From Rhodobacterales bacterium (lineage in GTDB: Bacteria > Pseudomonadota > Alphaproteobacteria > Rhizobiales > Stappiaceae): a DNA stretch of 64,000 bases. The translations under genes and the position numbers were made by a program. The stretch covers positions 62,001-126,000 of the forward strand of contig VIRH01000100.1 in assembly GCA_008107755.1 (NCBI GenBank), read 5' to 3'. The notes under the pieces are model-generated. The model made no database searches. It was given only the letters and a program-made list of their open reading frames with translations, and was not told where the DNA came from. This document shows, one piece after another, positions 8,654 to 18,180 of this stretch (its first letter is position 1; each line of letters begins with the position of its first letter).

Positions 8654-10116
8654 AATCGCACCTGCGCACGCGCAAGGCGCTGCGCCATCTCTGGCCAAGC
8701 AGCCTCGCCTCGCAACTGATCATCCTGCTGGTCATCGCCATCGTGGTGGCTCAGGCGCTCAGCATCTGGATTTTCCGCGACGAGCGACGGATCGCCCTGG
8801 TTGCCGTGGCCCGCGACAATCTGCTGACCCGCGCCATATCGGTCGCAAGCCTTCTTGAAGAAACACCGGAGAGCCTGCAGCAGAAGATCCTCGATGCCAG
8901 CAGCAGCCGCTTTACCGTCTTCTGGCTCGATACGGCGGCGCTTGCGCCCGAACGGGGAAAGAGCCGCTTTGAGCGGAAACTCCAGGGGTATATCGACACC
9001 CAGCTTCTGGACGGACAGATCGCCAATCTCAACATCCATGCCGGCGAACGCGGCGAGCGAAGCGAACGCTTCGAGCGCCATGAAACGCGCGAGCATGAGG
9101 AGAGAGAACACGACTCTTCAAGCTGGCGGGACGCACCGAGGCGCGACCGACCACCGAACCTGCGCCGGATCATGAGCAGGCCCGAAGACCTGTCGCTGTC
9201 CATACGATTGACCGACGGACGCTGGCTGAACGTTGCCACGAGCTACCGCCCGCCGAGCGGCGCTCTCCTGCCGCTTCTGGTGCAGTTGGGGCTGACCGTG
9301 ATCGGCGTCGTTCTCATCATCGGCTTTGCGGTGCGCCGCGTGAGCCGCCCCTTGAAGGAACTGGCGCTTTCGGCGGAAAGGTTCGGTCGCGGCGAGGACC
9401 AGCAACCCTTGACACCCAGCGGGCCGGCGGAAGTCCGCGCGCTCACGAGGTCCTTCAACGAGATGCAGGATCGCCTGACGCGCTTCGTCAAGGACCGCAC
9501 GCGCATGCTCGCCGCCATCAGCCACGATCTGCGCACGCCGATCACGTCCCTGCGCCTTCGCGCCGAGTTCATCGAGGACGAAGAGAACCGCGACAAGATG
9601 ATCGAAACCCTGGAGGAGATGGCCGCCATGACCGAGGCGACATTGCGCTTTGCGCGCGATGAAGCTCATGCGGAGGCCGCCCAGAATGCCGATCTCGGTG
9701 CAATCCTCGACAGCCTCGCCGGCGACCAGCAGGACATGGGGCACGACTGCACTGTCGATGTCGGAGAACGGATCATCCTGTCCTGCCGGCCGGTCGCCCT
9801 CAAGCGCGCGCTGCGCAACCTCATCGAAAACGGCAACCGCTACGGCGGCGCTGTCTCGGTTTCGGCTGAACGGGAAGGCGACGAGGCGGTCATCAGAATA
9901 ACCGACGTCGGCCCCGGCATCCCGGAAGACAGGCTGAAGGATGTGTTCGAACCCTTTGTGCGACTGGAGGAATCGCGCAGCGAGGAAACCGGCGGCATCG
10001 GCCTCGGACTGGCGATCACGCGCTCGATCATCCACGCACACGGCGGCACCATTACCCTGGAGAACGCGCCCGAAGGAGGCCTGACAGCAGAGGTCCGCCT
10101 CCCGTTCGCCAAGTGA
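8650..10116 (+). CDS. EnvZ-like sensor histidine kinase
   Basis: A 488-residue inner-membrane kinase. TM1 is about 21-42, the periplasmic sensor about 43-204, TM2 about 205-228, followed by a HAMP domain. The dimerisation domain has H292 in ISHDLRTPITSL; the ATPase domain has the N box NLIENGNRYG near 390, DVGPGIPED near 419 and GIGLGLAITR near 449. The periplasmic part contains a striking run of Glu, Arg and His (about 132-154), resembling in composition the linker of the neighbouring EF-hand protein, hinting at a divalent-cation or acidic-pH signal. It overlaps the response-regulator gene by 4 bases. Confidence 0.92.
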   Translation: MKSHLRTRKALRHLWPSSLASQLIILLVIAIVVAQALSIWIFRDERRIALVAVARDNLLTRAISVASLLEETPESLQQKILDASSSRFTVFWLDTAALAPERGKSRFERKLQGYIDTQLLDGQIANLNIHAGERGERSERFERHETREHEEREHDSSSWRDAPRRDRPPNLRRIMSRPEDLSLSIRLTDGRWLNVATSYRPPSGALLPLLVQLGLTVIGVVLIIGFAVRRVSRPLKELALSAERFGRGEDQQPLTPSGPAEVRALTRSFNEMQDRLTRFVKDRTRMLAAISHDLRTPITSLRLRAEFIEDEENRDKMIETLEEMAAMTEATLRFARDEAHAEAAQNADLGAILDSLAGDQQDMGHDCTVDVGERIILSCRPVALKRALRNLIENGNRYGGAVSVSAEREGDEAVIRITDVGPGIPEDRLKDVFEPFVRLEESRSEETGGIGLGLAITRSIIHAHGGTITLENAPEGGLTAEVRLPFAK

Positions 10117-10301
10117 GCCTGGTGTTCGGATGACAGTTCTGCTCCCCCGCGCATGGCATGCTTCGGCATTTCCGCAACACCGTGGGGCAATCTGCCGGTT
10201 ACGCACGCAATTGCACGAACCTGCTTGCAAGCAGTGGTAGAAGGAAACTTTACACGCGGCTGTCAGCTGACCGTCCCGCCATACATGACGCGGTTATTGC
10301 C

Positions 10302-11045
10302 ATGGACCCTTTTGAACCAGAAACGTTCGGCGAATTGAACGCCGATGATTACGACGAGCGCAACGATCCGGGCACGACTGGCGAAAGCGTCGCGCTGATC
10401 CGCGAAATTGCCGGAAACGGCCGGGTACTGGAGCTGGCAATCGGCACTGGGCGCATGGCCCTTCCGCTTGCGGCCGCAGGCGTGGATATTTCCGGCCTTG
10501 AAGCCTCTCCGCTCATGGTGGAGAAGCTGCGTCAAAAACCGGGTGGAAGGGACATTCCCGTCGTCGTCGGCGACATGGCCGACGTCGACATCGACATCGA
10601 CGGGCAGTTCGACCACATATTCCTCGTCTTCAACACGCTCTTCAACCTGCAATCCCAGGAAGCCCAGCTCAGCTGCTTTGCCAATGTCGCCCGGCGACTT
10701 TCCCCAGGCGGCACCTTTTTGGTCGAGGCTTTCGTGCCGGATTTCAGCAATTTTCAGAACGACCAGCGCGTCGGTATTCGGCAAATGCAGAGGGACAGCC
10801 TCTGGCTGGACACAGTGCAACACGACCAGGTCGGGCAGATGCTGGAGTTTCAGCGGGTGCGGATGTCGGAAAGTGGTATGCGGCTGGTTCCCCTGCGCCT
10901 GCGCTACGTGTGGCCGTCCGAAATGGATCTGATGGCGCGCCTTGCGGGTCTTCGACTTGCCGAGCGCTGGGGCAGTTGGGAAAAGGCCCCGTTCACTGCC
11001 TCAAGCAAGATGCATGTTTCGCTCTATGAGAAGGCTTCGGATTAA
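10302..11045 (+). CDS. Class I SAM-dependent methyltransferase
   Basis: A 247-residue soluble methyltransferase of the Methyltransf_25/UbiE-like group. Motif I is VLELAIGTGRMALPLA near residue 46; an acidic residue after the second strand (GLEAS), the GDMADVDI motif and FNTLFNL then LSPGGTFLVEAFVP follow. The substrate is unknown; the C-terminal part resembles small-molecule rather than rRNA methyltransferases. The start ATG 10302 lacks a clear ribosome site; longer frames upstream have no family resemblance. It stands alone between the two-component system and the convergent cupin operon. Confidence 0.75.
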   Translation: MDPFEPETFGELNADDYDERNDPGTTGESVALIREIAGNGRVLELAIGTGRMALPLAAAGVDISGLEASPLMVEKLRQKPGGRDIPVVVGDMADVDIDIDGQFDHIFLVFNTLFNLQSQEAQLSCFANVARRLSPGGTFLVEAFVPDFSNFQNDQRVGIRQMQRDSLWLDTVQHDQVGQMLEFQRVRMSESGMRLVPLRLRYVWPSEMDLMARLAGLRLAERWGSWEKAPFTASSKMHVSLYEKASD

Positions 11046-11069
11046 CAGCAGCCAACCGCCTCCGGCCGT

Positions 11070-11492
11070 TTATTTCCGCGCCTCGATGCCTCCGGCATAG
11101 GTCGCTTCGTCCACCGCCTCCTGCCAATCCGCCGAGCTGCCGTCCTGCTCTTCCTGGATCGCCAGATGCACGAGCGACGTGGTCGGCCCGGCACCGTGCC
11201 AGTGTTTCACGCCCGGCGGAATCCAGACAACGTCGCCGGGCAGTATCGACAGCTTGGTCTGCCCCCAGACATGCACGAAGCCGGCGCCTTGAAGAACCTG
11301 CAGTGTCTGACCGAGCGGATGCGTGTGCCAGTTGGTCCGCGCGCCGGGTTCGAAGGTCACCCGAATGACCCTGACGCGCGCCGGCGCAGGCGCTTCAATG
11401 ATCGGGTCCTGCCAGACAATCCCGGTGAAATAGTCGGGGTTGGCGCGTTTGCTCGGACGGGAACCAGCCTCATAGACCGTCAGGACACTCAT
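11070..11492 (-). CDS. Cupin-domain protein (quercetin dioxygenase-like)
   Basis: A 140-residue single-domain cupin. Motif 1 is [20 protein letters not shown] (His pair and a Gln in place of the usual Glu), motif 2 is [16 protein letters not shown]. This arrangement binds one metal ion. Members near carboxymuconolactone decarboxylases or quinone-handling enzymes are common, but function is not settled. ATG 11492 follows a strong AAGGAGGTGTC; its start overlaps the original stop of the upstream transporter reading frame, so it is the last gene of a coupled operon. Confidence 0.8.
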   Translation of the reverse strand: MSVLTVYEAGSRPSKRANPDYFTGIVWQDPIIEAPAPARVRVIRVTFEPGARTNWHTHPLGQTLQVLQGAGFVHVWGQTKLSILPGDVVWIPPGVKHWHGAGPTTSLVHLAIQEEQDGSSADWQEAVDEATYAGGIEARK

Positions 11493-12407
11493 GACACCTC
11501 CTTGCCTGCTTCTGCAACGGGCAGCGCTTTTCGCCTGCCCGGCCAGTTGATCAGCACCCCCCCAGGATGGCAAGACCAATTCCGGCAAAGGTTCTCACGT
11601 CCAGGGTTTCGGAGAGAAACACCATTCCCAGGAAAACCCCGACGCCGGAGCGCAGGTACGCCTGACTTGCGGTTCCCATCGGCCCGAGTGTCGTCAGCAG
11701 CCGAAAATAGATAAGGAAGGCCAGAGCCGTACAGACCACGCCGAGAAAGACAGCGGACACGAGGCCGGTCAGATCGGGGGCGAGTGTCCACGGCCTGTCG
11801 GCGACAAGACTGAGCGGCACCAGAACGATACCGGAGCAGATCAGTGTTCCGGTTGCTGCAACGATGGGCCGCAATCCCGAAAGGGCCCTCCCCCGCAGCG
11901 CGCCATGCCGTAGAGGATGGCGCTCGCCAGCACAGCCAGCTGCGGCAGCAGGTTCTTTCCCAGATCCTCAAGCGCGCCGAAACCGACGATGAGAAGGATC
12001 CCGGCGAACCCGGCAATGGCACCGGCCAGTTGCCGCCCTCCCGGCCGCGAGGAAACGCCTGGCAAGAAAAACGACTGAGCGAAAACCCAAAGTGGCGACG
12101 TCGAGTTCAGGACGCTGGAGACCGCCGTGCCGGCATATTGCTGGCCCCAGGCAAGCAGAAGCCAGGGGCCGGTGCTGTTCAGAACCGACTGCACGAAAAA
12201 CAGCCGCCAGCTGCGCCGGTCGCGCGGCAGGGGAATGCCGCGCGCCAGCAGGATTGCAAGCAGGACAAGGGAAGCGAAAAGCACTCTGAGAGCGATGAGC
12301 GTTGCGGGCGGGATGGTGGCAAGCGCCAGGCCGATCCACATGTAGGACGATCCCCACAGAAGCGCGAGCAACCCGAGCAGGGCATAGTCGATTGTACGCC
12401 TTGTCAT
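11489..12407 (-). pseudogene. EamA/DMT-family transporter, interrupted by two frameshifts
   Basis: A ten-TM drug/metabolite exporter of about 306 residues can be followed through three frames. Residues from ATG 12407 (LLGLLALLWGSSYMWIGLAL) run in frame to about 11904 (ILYGMA). The homologous continuation ALRGRALSGLRPIVAATG is one frame over. A second shift falls in a run of seven Gs (bases 11556-11562), after which GGVLINWPGRRKALPVAEAG leads to a stop at 11489. Each shift equals one missing base. The restored stop overlaps the cupin start by ATGA, strong evidence that this is the ancestral end. It is either a recent pseudogene or two assembly errors in G-rich runs. Confidence 0.8.
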
Positions 12408-12415
12408 CGATTGCG

Positions 12416-12760
12416 TTATCCGTGAACCGCGAGACTGTCTTCGGGCGCCTCGTCACGCTCCTCCATGCCGTAGTCACGCATCACGTGGGCGACCCGCAAC
12501 CGATAATCCTGAAAATAGTGCTCACGGCCCGCCTTTTGCGCCTTTCGGTGCTGTGTGAGCTGCCGCCAGGCATCAAGAGCCTCCTCGTCGCGAAAGAACG
12601 AGATCGACAGAAGCTTGTCCGGGTTCGTCAGGCTCTGAAAGCGCTCAACGGACAGAAATCCGTCGATCTCCTCAACAAGCGGCCGCATTTGCGCGGCCAT
12701 GTCCAGATAGGCCTGTTTCTTGTCGGCATGCGGTATCACTTCGAATATGACCGCGATCAT
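12416..12760 (-). CDS. Antibiotic biosynthesis monooxygenase (ABM) domain protein
   Basis: A 114-residue ferredoxin-like alpha+beta protein: [20 protein letters not shown], then [41 protein letters not shown], the pattern of ABM proteins (heme-degrading or quinol monooxygenase relatives, and functionally unknown ones). Its start overlaps the NIPSNAP stop by 4 bases, and its stop is 8 bases ahead of the EamA start, so it is the second gene of a four-gene operon. Its reaction cannot be inferred further. Confidence 0.8.
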   Translation of the reverse strand: MIAVIFEVIPHADKKQAYLDMAAQMRPLVEEIDGFLSVERFQSLTNPDKLLSISFFRDEEALDAWRQLTQHRKAQKAGREHYFQDYRLRVAHVMRDYGMEERDEAPEDSLAVHG

Positions 12761-13089
12761 CGACTGACGTCTCCCGTTCCATGTGGTGCCGAAGCCAGTT
12801 TCAGAAACGTGCGATCTTCCCGCAAGATGAATTTCTCCTTCTGCGCGAAGGCATAGTTTTCCAGGCCCAGTGGATCGGCGGAAAGCCGAGCGCGGTAAGC
12901 TTCGTAAGCGGCAAGGTTCTCGATGGAATAGACGCCATAGGCGAGCGTGGTGGAGCCTTCGTGCGGTGAAAAGTATCCGACAAGTTCGGCGCCGCAGCGC
13001 GGGATCGCTTCGCCCCAGGTCCGGGCATATTGCTCGAACTGGGCCTTCTTGCTCGGGTCGATGTGATAGCGGATGAAACAGGTGATCAT
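12757..13089 (-). CDS. NIPSNAP-family protein
   Basis: A 110-residue dimeric alpha/beta-barrel-type protein: [25 protein letters not shown] at the N-terminus, then [24 protein letters not shown] and [13 protein letters not shown]. It matches the NIPSNAP family, whose bacterial members have no settled function. First gene of the minus-strand operon, 107 bp from the divergent ArsR-type regulator. The stop overlaps the following ABM gene (ATGA). Confidence 0.8.
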   Translation of the reverse strand: MITCFIRYHIDPSKKAQFEQYARTWGEAIPRCGAELVGYFSPHEGSTTLAYGVYSIENLAAYEAYRARLSADPLGLENYAFAQKEKFILREDRTFLKLASAPHGTGDVSR

Positions 13090-13196
13090 GGCGGGGTTCC
13101 TTTAAAGCGGCAGTCTTCCGGGACGCCGGATCAGTGGCGCCCACGCCCCTTCTGTGCCATGGTTCACGACGCAGATGCTTCGATGGAGGTCGAACC

Positions 13197-13883
13197 GTGA
13201 AAGATGGACCTGACATTGCGCGCATCGGCTCGCTGATCGGCGATCCGGCGCGAGCGAACATGCTGAGCGCCTTGATGAGCGGCAAGGCGCTGACCGCGAC
13301 CGAACTGGCGAAAGAAGCCGGCATCACCGGGCAGACGGCAAGTTCTCACCTGAAGAAGCTGATGGAAGGCGGCCTGCTCACCCAGGCACAACAGGGGCGG
13401 CATCGCTATTTCACGCTCGCAGGCGCAGAGGTCGGCGCAACGCTGGAAGCCGTGATGGGCCTAGCGGCACGCAAGGGGCACCTGCGCTCACGCACCGGGC
13501 CGAAGGATCCGGAGATGCGTGCAGCCCGGATCTGCTACGACCACCTGGCTGGCGACATGGCCGTCCGCATCTTCGACAGCTTGCAGAAACGCGGCTTTCT
13601 GACGGTTTCGAAAGACCCGGGCGGACTGGCTCTGTCGGCGGATGGCGCGGAATTCGTCACCGGTATCGGTATTGATCTCGAGGCGCTCACGAAGGCCAGA
13701 CGGCCCCTTTGCCGCGCCTGCCTCGACTGGAGCGAACGGCGCAATCATCTTGCCGGGGGCCTCGGCGCCGCTCTCTTCGAGAGATTCCGGCAGAACGGCT
13801 GGCTGAGCCGCGAGACCGACAGCCGGATCGTCCGGATCAGCCGCAAGGGTGCCGACAATCTGGCACGGCTGTTTCCAGCCTGA
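13197..13883 (+). CDS. ArsR-type winged-helix transcriptional regulator
   Basis: A 228-residue regulator. Residues about 5-85 are an ArsR/SmtB winged helix (IGDPARANMLSALMSG, TATELAKEAGITGQTASSHLKKL, GRHRYFTLAG). A 130-residue C-terminal part carries a Cys pair region (RPLCRACLDWSERRNHLAGG) seen in a subgroup of longer ArsR-like proteins. GTG 13197 is preceded by GGAGGT at good spacing, better than any upstream start. It is divergent from the NIPSNAP operon, which it probably represses; the ligand might be a metal or a thiol-reactive compound, given the Cys residues (inference). Confidence 0.85.
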   Translation: MKDGPDIARIGSLIGDPARANMLSALMSGKALTATELAKEAGITGQTASSHLKKLMEGGLLTQAQQGRHRYFTLAGAEVGATLEAVMGLAARKGHLRSRTGPKDPEMRAARICYDHLAGDMAVRIFDSLQKRGFLTVSKDPGGLALSADGAEFVTGIGIDLEALTKARRPLCRACLDWSERRNHLAGGLGAALFERFRQNGWLSRETDSRIVRISRKGADNLARLFPA

Positions 13884-13908
13884 CGCGACAAGCTCCGCGC
13901 AACAAAAA

Positions 13909-13936
13909 ACCCGGCAACGCGCCGGGTCTTTTTTTG
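13909..13936. terminator. Rho-independent terminator after the ArsR-type gene
   Basis: ACCCGGC (13909-13915) and GCCGGGT (13921-13927) form a 7-bp stem with loop AACGC, followed by a run of seven Ts. A-rich bases on the left allow function in the other direction as well. Confidence 0.85.
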
Positions 13937-14027
13937 AGGTGGTTGAACGTTCGGGGCTAATGAACGTCGCACAGTTTGATTTCTTGATCTAAGGGCTCTT
14001 CTTCGCGGAGCCCGTCCTGCGGAAGCA

Positions 14028-14159
14028 TCAGGCTTCCGAAGCTTTCGGCCGGGCTTCCCGCCAGGAGCGGTAGAGCCGTGCCGGCAACCACGCAAGGCGG
14101 TCACGGTTATAATCCTGGCGATGCTGAACCAAAAAGAGCTTTGCCGTATACACAGTCAT
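14028..14159 (-). CDS. Small basic protein, 43 residues, unrecognised
   Basis: ATG 14159 has AGGAG 7 bases upstream (a second ATG at 14165 is too close to it). The protein reads MTVYTAKLFLVQHRQDYNRD at the start and continues RLAWLPARLYRSWREARPKA; it is rich in Arg and aromatic residues with a short hydrophobic start and no Cys. I do not recognise a family. Evidence for being a gene is the good ribosome site, the open frame and a pair of palindromes upstream at the expected promoter distance. It is not covered by any longer gene. Weak GGGCTC/GAGCCC hairpin at 13993-14013 may terminate it. Confidence 0.5.
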   Translation of the reverse strand: MTVYTAKLFLVQHRQDYNRDRLAWLPARLYRSWREARPKASEA

Positions 14160-14241
14160 TATCATTCTCCTATCAATCCGGGAGCGGCCGTGTCAGGCGC
14201 TGTCCCGGCGGGCCTTAAATGCCGCCCTCTTGAATATGAGT

Positions 14242-14276
14242 GCACACTGTGCGCTTTACAAGAACGCACAATGTGC
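14242..14276. promoter_or_regulatory. Twin palindromes GCACA-N-TGTGC, candidate operator
   Basis: GCACACTGTGC at 14242-14252 and GCACAATGTGC at 14266-14276 are the same 11-bp palindrome with a variable centre, centres 24 bp apart. They lie 80-120 bp ahead of the 43-codon gene, within its likely promoter. No site of a named regulator is recognised. Confidence 0.5.
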
Positions 14277-14337
14277 ATTTTTCCTGAAATTAGTGTTTAT
14301 TTCCTTACGTCATTTAATTTGCAGCACGAAATAATAC

Positions 14338-14365
14338 GCCACCCGCGGATTGCTCCGCGGGTGGC
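14338..14365 (-). terminator. Terminator of metH
   Basis: A 12-bp perfect stem (GCCACCCGCGGA / TCCGCGGGTGGC) with a TTGC loop, 37 bases beyond the metH stop; on the minus strand it is followed by GTATTATTT. Confidence 0.75.
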
Positions 14366-14401
14366 GATAAAAAGCCGGATTTTTTCCTTCGGCAGAAGTG
14401 C

Positions 14402-17400
14402 CTACTCGGCAGCTTCCATACGGGCCGGATCATAGTTCAGGATCGGAGCCAGCCAGCGTTCCGCATAGGCCAGATCCCAACCCTTGCGAGCGGCATAGTC
14501 CTCGGCCTGATCGCGTTCGATCTTGCCGACGCCGAAGTAGTGGCTGTCCGCATGGCTGAAATAGAGCCCGGAAACCGAAGACCCTGGCAGCATCGCACGG
14601 CTTTCGGTCAGCTGGATTCCTGTCAGCTTTTCGGCGTCCAGGAGCTTGAACAGCGTATCCTTTTCCGTGTGATCCGGCTGCGCGGGATAGCCCGCCGCCG
14701 GCCGTATGCCCTGGTATTTCTCGGCGATGATTTCCTCGACAGACAGGGCTTCGTCCTTGGCAAAGCCCCAGAGGTCCGTACGCACGATCTGGTGCAGCTT
14801 TTCGGCGAAGGCTTCTGCCAGCCGGTCGGCCAGCGCCTGGGAGAGGATCTTGTTGTAGTCGTCCCCCTCCTTGTCATAGCGCGCTGCAAGTTCGTCCTCG
14901 CCATGTCCGGCCGTCACGGCAAAACCGCCAAGCCAGTCCGGAACGCCGCTTTCGAGCGGCGCGACAAAGTCACTGAGCGCGACATTGGCACGCCCGCCGG
15001 CATTGCGGGACATCTGCTGACGCAGCGTGTGCATTGTCGCCAGCGTCTCGCCGCGGCTCTCGTCGGTGAACAGACGGATGTCGTCGCCGACGGCGTTCGC
15101 CGGCCATAAACCAGCGACACCGCGCGCTGTCAGCAGCTTCTTTTCGACGATCTCTTCCAGCATCCGCTGCGCATCGTCAAAAAGGGCCGTGGCCGCCGGA
15201 CCATAGCGATTGTCAGTCAGGACCGCCGGGTAACGCCCCCGGATTTCCCAGGTCGCGAAGAACGGCGTCCAGTCGATTAACGGCACCAGATCTTCAAGCG
15301 GGAACTCATCATAGACCTTGAGGCCCTGGGTCTTGGGCGCGATCGGCGCCTTGCCCTTGAAATCCGGCTTGAAGGAATTGCTGCGAGCATCCGCAAGCGA
15401 GGTCCGCTTCTGTCCACCGCGGCCTGCAGCATGCTTTTCCGCAATGTCCGCATACTCGGTGCGCAGCTCCGCGTAGTACGGCTCCCTGCCCTTTTCACTC
15501 ATCAGCTTGGAGGCGACGCCAACGGCGCGTCCCGCATCGGTGACATAGATCGCCTGACCACGCTCATAGTTCGGGTGAATCTTGACCGCGGTATGGATCT
15601 TGGAGGTGGTGGCCCCACCGATCAGAAGCGGGACATCCATGCCCTCGCGCTCCAGTTCGGCCGCAACGTGGCACATTTCGTCGAGCGACGGTGTGATCAG
15701 GCCACTGAGGCCGATGATGTCGACCTTTTCCTGCCGCGCCGTTTCCAGGATCTTCGCAGCCGGCACCATCACGCCGAGGTCGACAACTTCGAAATTATTG
15801 CACTGGAGCACGACGCCGACGATGTTCTTGCCGATGTCATGGACGTCGCCCTTGACGGTCGCCATCAGGATCTTTCCGGCCGTGGACTGGCCGGTCGTCC
15901 CCATCTCTTCCTTTTCCTTCTCCATGAAGGGCATCAGATAGGCGACAGCCTTCTTCATGACGCGTGCGGATTTCACCACCTGCGGCAGGAACATCTGGCC
16001 GGAGCCGAACAGGTCGCCGACGACGTTCATGCCGTCCATCAGCGGTCCCTCGATCACATACAGCGGACGGTCGAAGGACTGACGCGCTTCTTCCGTATCT
16101 TCCTCGACATAATCGGAGATGCCGTGAACAAGCGCATGCTCCAGCCGCTTGGCGACATCCCACGTGCGCCAGGTCAGATCGGCTTCGCGCTTCTTGCCGC
16201 CCTCGCCTTTCCAGCGTTCGGCCGCTTCAAGCATCTTGTCCGTCGAGTCATCGCGCCGGTTGAGAACGACGTCCTCGCAAAGCTCGCGCAATTCGGTATC
16301 GAGGTCGTTGTAGACCGCAAGCTGACCGGCGTTGACAATGCCCATGTCCATGCCGCGCTTGATGGCGTGGTAGAGGAACACAGAGTGCATTGCCTCACGC
16401 ACGGCCTCGTTGCCGCGGAAGGAGAAGGACAGGTTCGAAACGCCGCCGGAGACATGCGCATGCGGAAGGTTGTCCCGGATCCAGCCCGTCGCCTCAATGA
16501 AATCGACGCCGTAGTTGTTGTGCTCCTCGATGCCGGTCGCGACCGCGAAGATGTTCGGATCGAAGATGATATCCTCTGGCGGGTAGCCAACCTGTTCGGT
16601 CAGGATCTTGTAGGATCTCGCACAGATCTCGGTCTTGCGCTGGAACGTGTCCGCCTGGCCTTTCTCGTCGAAGGCCATGACCACAACGGCAGCGCCGTAA
16701 CGGCGAACTTTCTTCGCCTGTTCGATGAAGGCTTCCTCGCCTTCCTTCATGGAGATCGAGTTGACGACGCCCTTGCCCTGGATGCACTTCAGGCCCGCCT
16801 CGATGACAGTCCACTTGGAACTGTCGATCATGATCGGCACCTTGGCGATATCCGGTTCGGCGGCGACAAGGTTCAGGAAGGTCACCATGGCCTCTTCGGA
16901 GTCCAGCAGGCCCTCGTCCATGTTGATGTCGATGATCTGCGCACCGTTTTCCACCTGCTGACGGGCAACGTCCAGCGCGGTCGCGTAGTCGCCTTCCTTG
17001 ATCAGCTTTCGGAAACGGGCCGAGCCCGTGACATTGGTCCGCTCGCCCACGTTGACGAAGTTGGTTTCCTTCGTGACGACGAAAGGCTCCAGCCCCGACA
17101 GACGCATGTGCCGGTCGATTTCCGGGATCTCGCGCGGCGCCTTGTCGGACACAGCATCGGCGATCGCGCGGATGTGCGCCGGCGTCGTTCCGCAGCAGCC
17201 ACCGACGACATTGACGAGACCTGCGGAGGCGAATTCCTCGATGAGGGACGCCATGTGCTCGGGGCTTTCGTCGTATTCGCCGAATTCGTTGGGAAGGCCG
17301 GCGTTCGGATAGGCACAGACGAGCGTATCGGCGACACGGCCGAGTTCGTCCACATGAGCGCGCATTTCCTTGGCGCCAAGCGCACAGTTGAGACCGATGG

Positions 17401-18130
17401 TCAGCGGCGACGTATGGCGCACCGAGTTCCAGAAGGCTTCCGGCGTCTGACCGGAAAGCGTGCGCCCGGAAAGGTCGGTGATCGTTCCGGAGATCATCAC
17501 CGGCAGGATCTCGCCATTTTCCTCGAACACTTCCTCGATCGCGAACAGCGCAGCCTTGGCGTTCAGCGTATCGAAGATGGTTTCGACCAGAATGATATCA
17601 GCCCCGCCCGCGATAAGACCGCGCACGGCTTCAGCGTACGCGATACGAAGATCGTCAAAGGAAACAGCGCGGTAGCCGGGGTTGTTGACATCCGGCGAGA
17701 TCGAGGCAGTCCGGTTGGTCGGGCCGAGGGCGCCCGCAACGAAGCGCGGCCGCGCCGGGTCCTGGGCGGTGACCTTGTCGCAGGCTTCACGCGCCAGTTT
17801 CGCACTCTCGAAGTTGAGCTCGTAGGCGAGTTCCTGCATGCCGTAGTCGGCCTGGGCGATGGTCGTCGAGGAGAAAGTGTTGGTCTCGACGATGTCGGCG
17901 CCCGCCTCCAGGTAATCAACATGGATCTTGCGGATGGCGTCGGGCTGCGTGAGGCTCAACAGGTCATTGTTGCCTTTCACATCGCTCGGCCAGTCGGCGA
18001 AGCGCGTGCCCCTGTAGGCGTTCTCGTCCAGTTTCAGAAGCTGGATCTCGGTGCCCATAGCCCCGTCGAGAACAAGAATACGTTTTTCGGCTATGTCACG
18101 AAGGCGCTTGAAAGCGTCGGACTTGATCAC
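14402..18130 (-). CDS. metH: Cobalamin-dependent methionine synthase
   Basis: A 1242-residue enzyme that makes methionine from homocysteine and 5-methyltetrahydrofolate. All four modules are present: homocysteine domain ([11 protein letters not shown] at the start; zinc Cys in GLNCALG and GGCCGTTP), pterin-binding domain ([11 protein letters not shown]), cobalamin domain ([15 protein letters not shown] with the lower-ligand His), and SAM activation domain ([11 protein letters not shown] near the C-terminus). GTG 18130 follows GGAAGGAAAGT at good spacing; ATG 18160, ten codons earlier, is an alternative without a clear ribosome site. It lies downstream of metF and sahR in the same orientation, forming a methionine-cycle unit. 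Confidence 0.95.
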   Translation of the reverse strand: MIKSDAFKRLRDIAEKRILVLDGAMGTEIQLLKLDENAYRGTRFADWPSDVKGNNDLLSLTQPDAIRKIHVDYLEAGADIVETNTFSSTTIAQADYGMQELAYELNFESAKLAREACDKVTAQDPARPRFVAGALGPTNRTASISPDVNNPGYRAVSFDDLRIAYAEAVRGLIAGGADIILVETIFDTLNAKAALFAIEEVFEENGEILPVMISGTITDLSGRTLSGQTPEAFWNSVRHTSPLTIGLNCALGAKEMRAHVDELGRVADTLVCAYPNAGLPNEFGEYDESPEHMASLIEEFASAGLVNVVGGCCGTTPAHIRAIADAVSDKAPREIPEIDRHMRLSGLEPFVVTKETNFVNVGERTNVTGSARFRKLIKEGDYATALDVARQQVENGAQIIDINMDEGLLDSEEAMVTFLNLVAAEPDIAKVPIMIDSSKWTVIEAGLKCIQGKGVVNSISMKEGEEAFIEQAKKVRRYGAAVVVMAFDEKGQADTFQRKTEICARSYKILTEQVGYPPEDIIFDPNIFAVATGIEEHNNYGVDFIEATGWIRDNLPHAHVSGGVSNLSFSFRGNEAVREAMHSVFLYHAIKRGMDMGIVNAGQLAVYNDLDTELRELCEDVVLNRRDDSTDKMLEAAERWKGEGGKKREADLTWRTWDVAKRLEHALVHGISDYVEEDTEEARQSFDRPLYVIEGPLMDGMNVVGDLFGSGQMFLPQVVKSARVMKKAVAYLMPFMEKEKEEMGTTGQSTAGKILMATVKGDVHDIGKNIVGVVLQCNNFEVVDLGVMVPAAKILETARQEKVDIIGLSGLITPSLDEMCHVAAELEREGMDVPLLIGGATTSKIHTAVKIHPNYERGQAIYVTDAGRAVGVASKLMSEKGREPYYAELRTEYADIAEKHAAGRGGQKRTSLADARSNSFKPDFKGKAPIAPKTQGLKVYDEFPLEDLVPLIDWTPFFATWEIRGRYPAVLTDNRYGPAATALFDDAQRMLEEIVEKKLLTARGVAGLWPANAVGDDIRLFTDESRGETLATMHTLRQQMSRNAGGRANVALSDFVAPLESGVPDWLGGFAVTAGHGEDELAARYDKEGDDYNKILSQALADRLAEAFAEKLHQIVRTDLWGFAKDEALSVEEIIAEKYQGIRPAAGYPAQPDHTEKDTLFKLLDAEKLTGIQLTESRAMLPGSSVSGLYFSHADSHYFGVGKIERDQAEDYAARKGWDLAYAERWLAPILNYDPARMEAAE

Positions 18131-18164
18131 GGGACTTTCCTTCCGGATGGTCTGGTTCATGTGT

Positions 18165-18180
18165 GTGAGGGCGCCCTCAC
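18165..18180. repeat. 16-bp perfect palindrome in the metH leader
   Basis: GTGAGGGCGCCCTCAC reads the same on both strands and lies 35-50 bases ahead of the preferred metH start. A second GGCGCC follows at 18185-18190. It could fold in the metF-metH mRNA or be a protein site; no function is evident. Confidence 0.4.

Noticed and set aside
9118-10230. Open frame antisense to the histidine kinase
   Set aside because: All kinase boxes are intact on the plus strand; the antisense product has no features.
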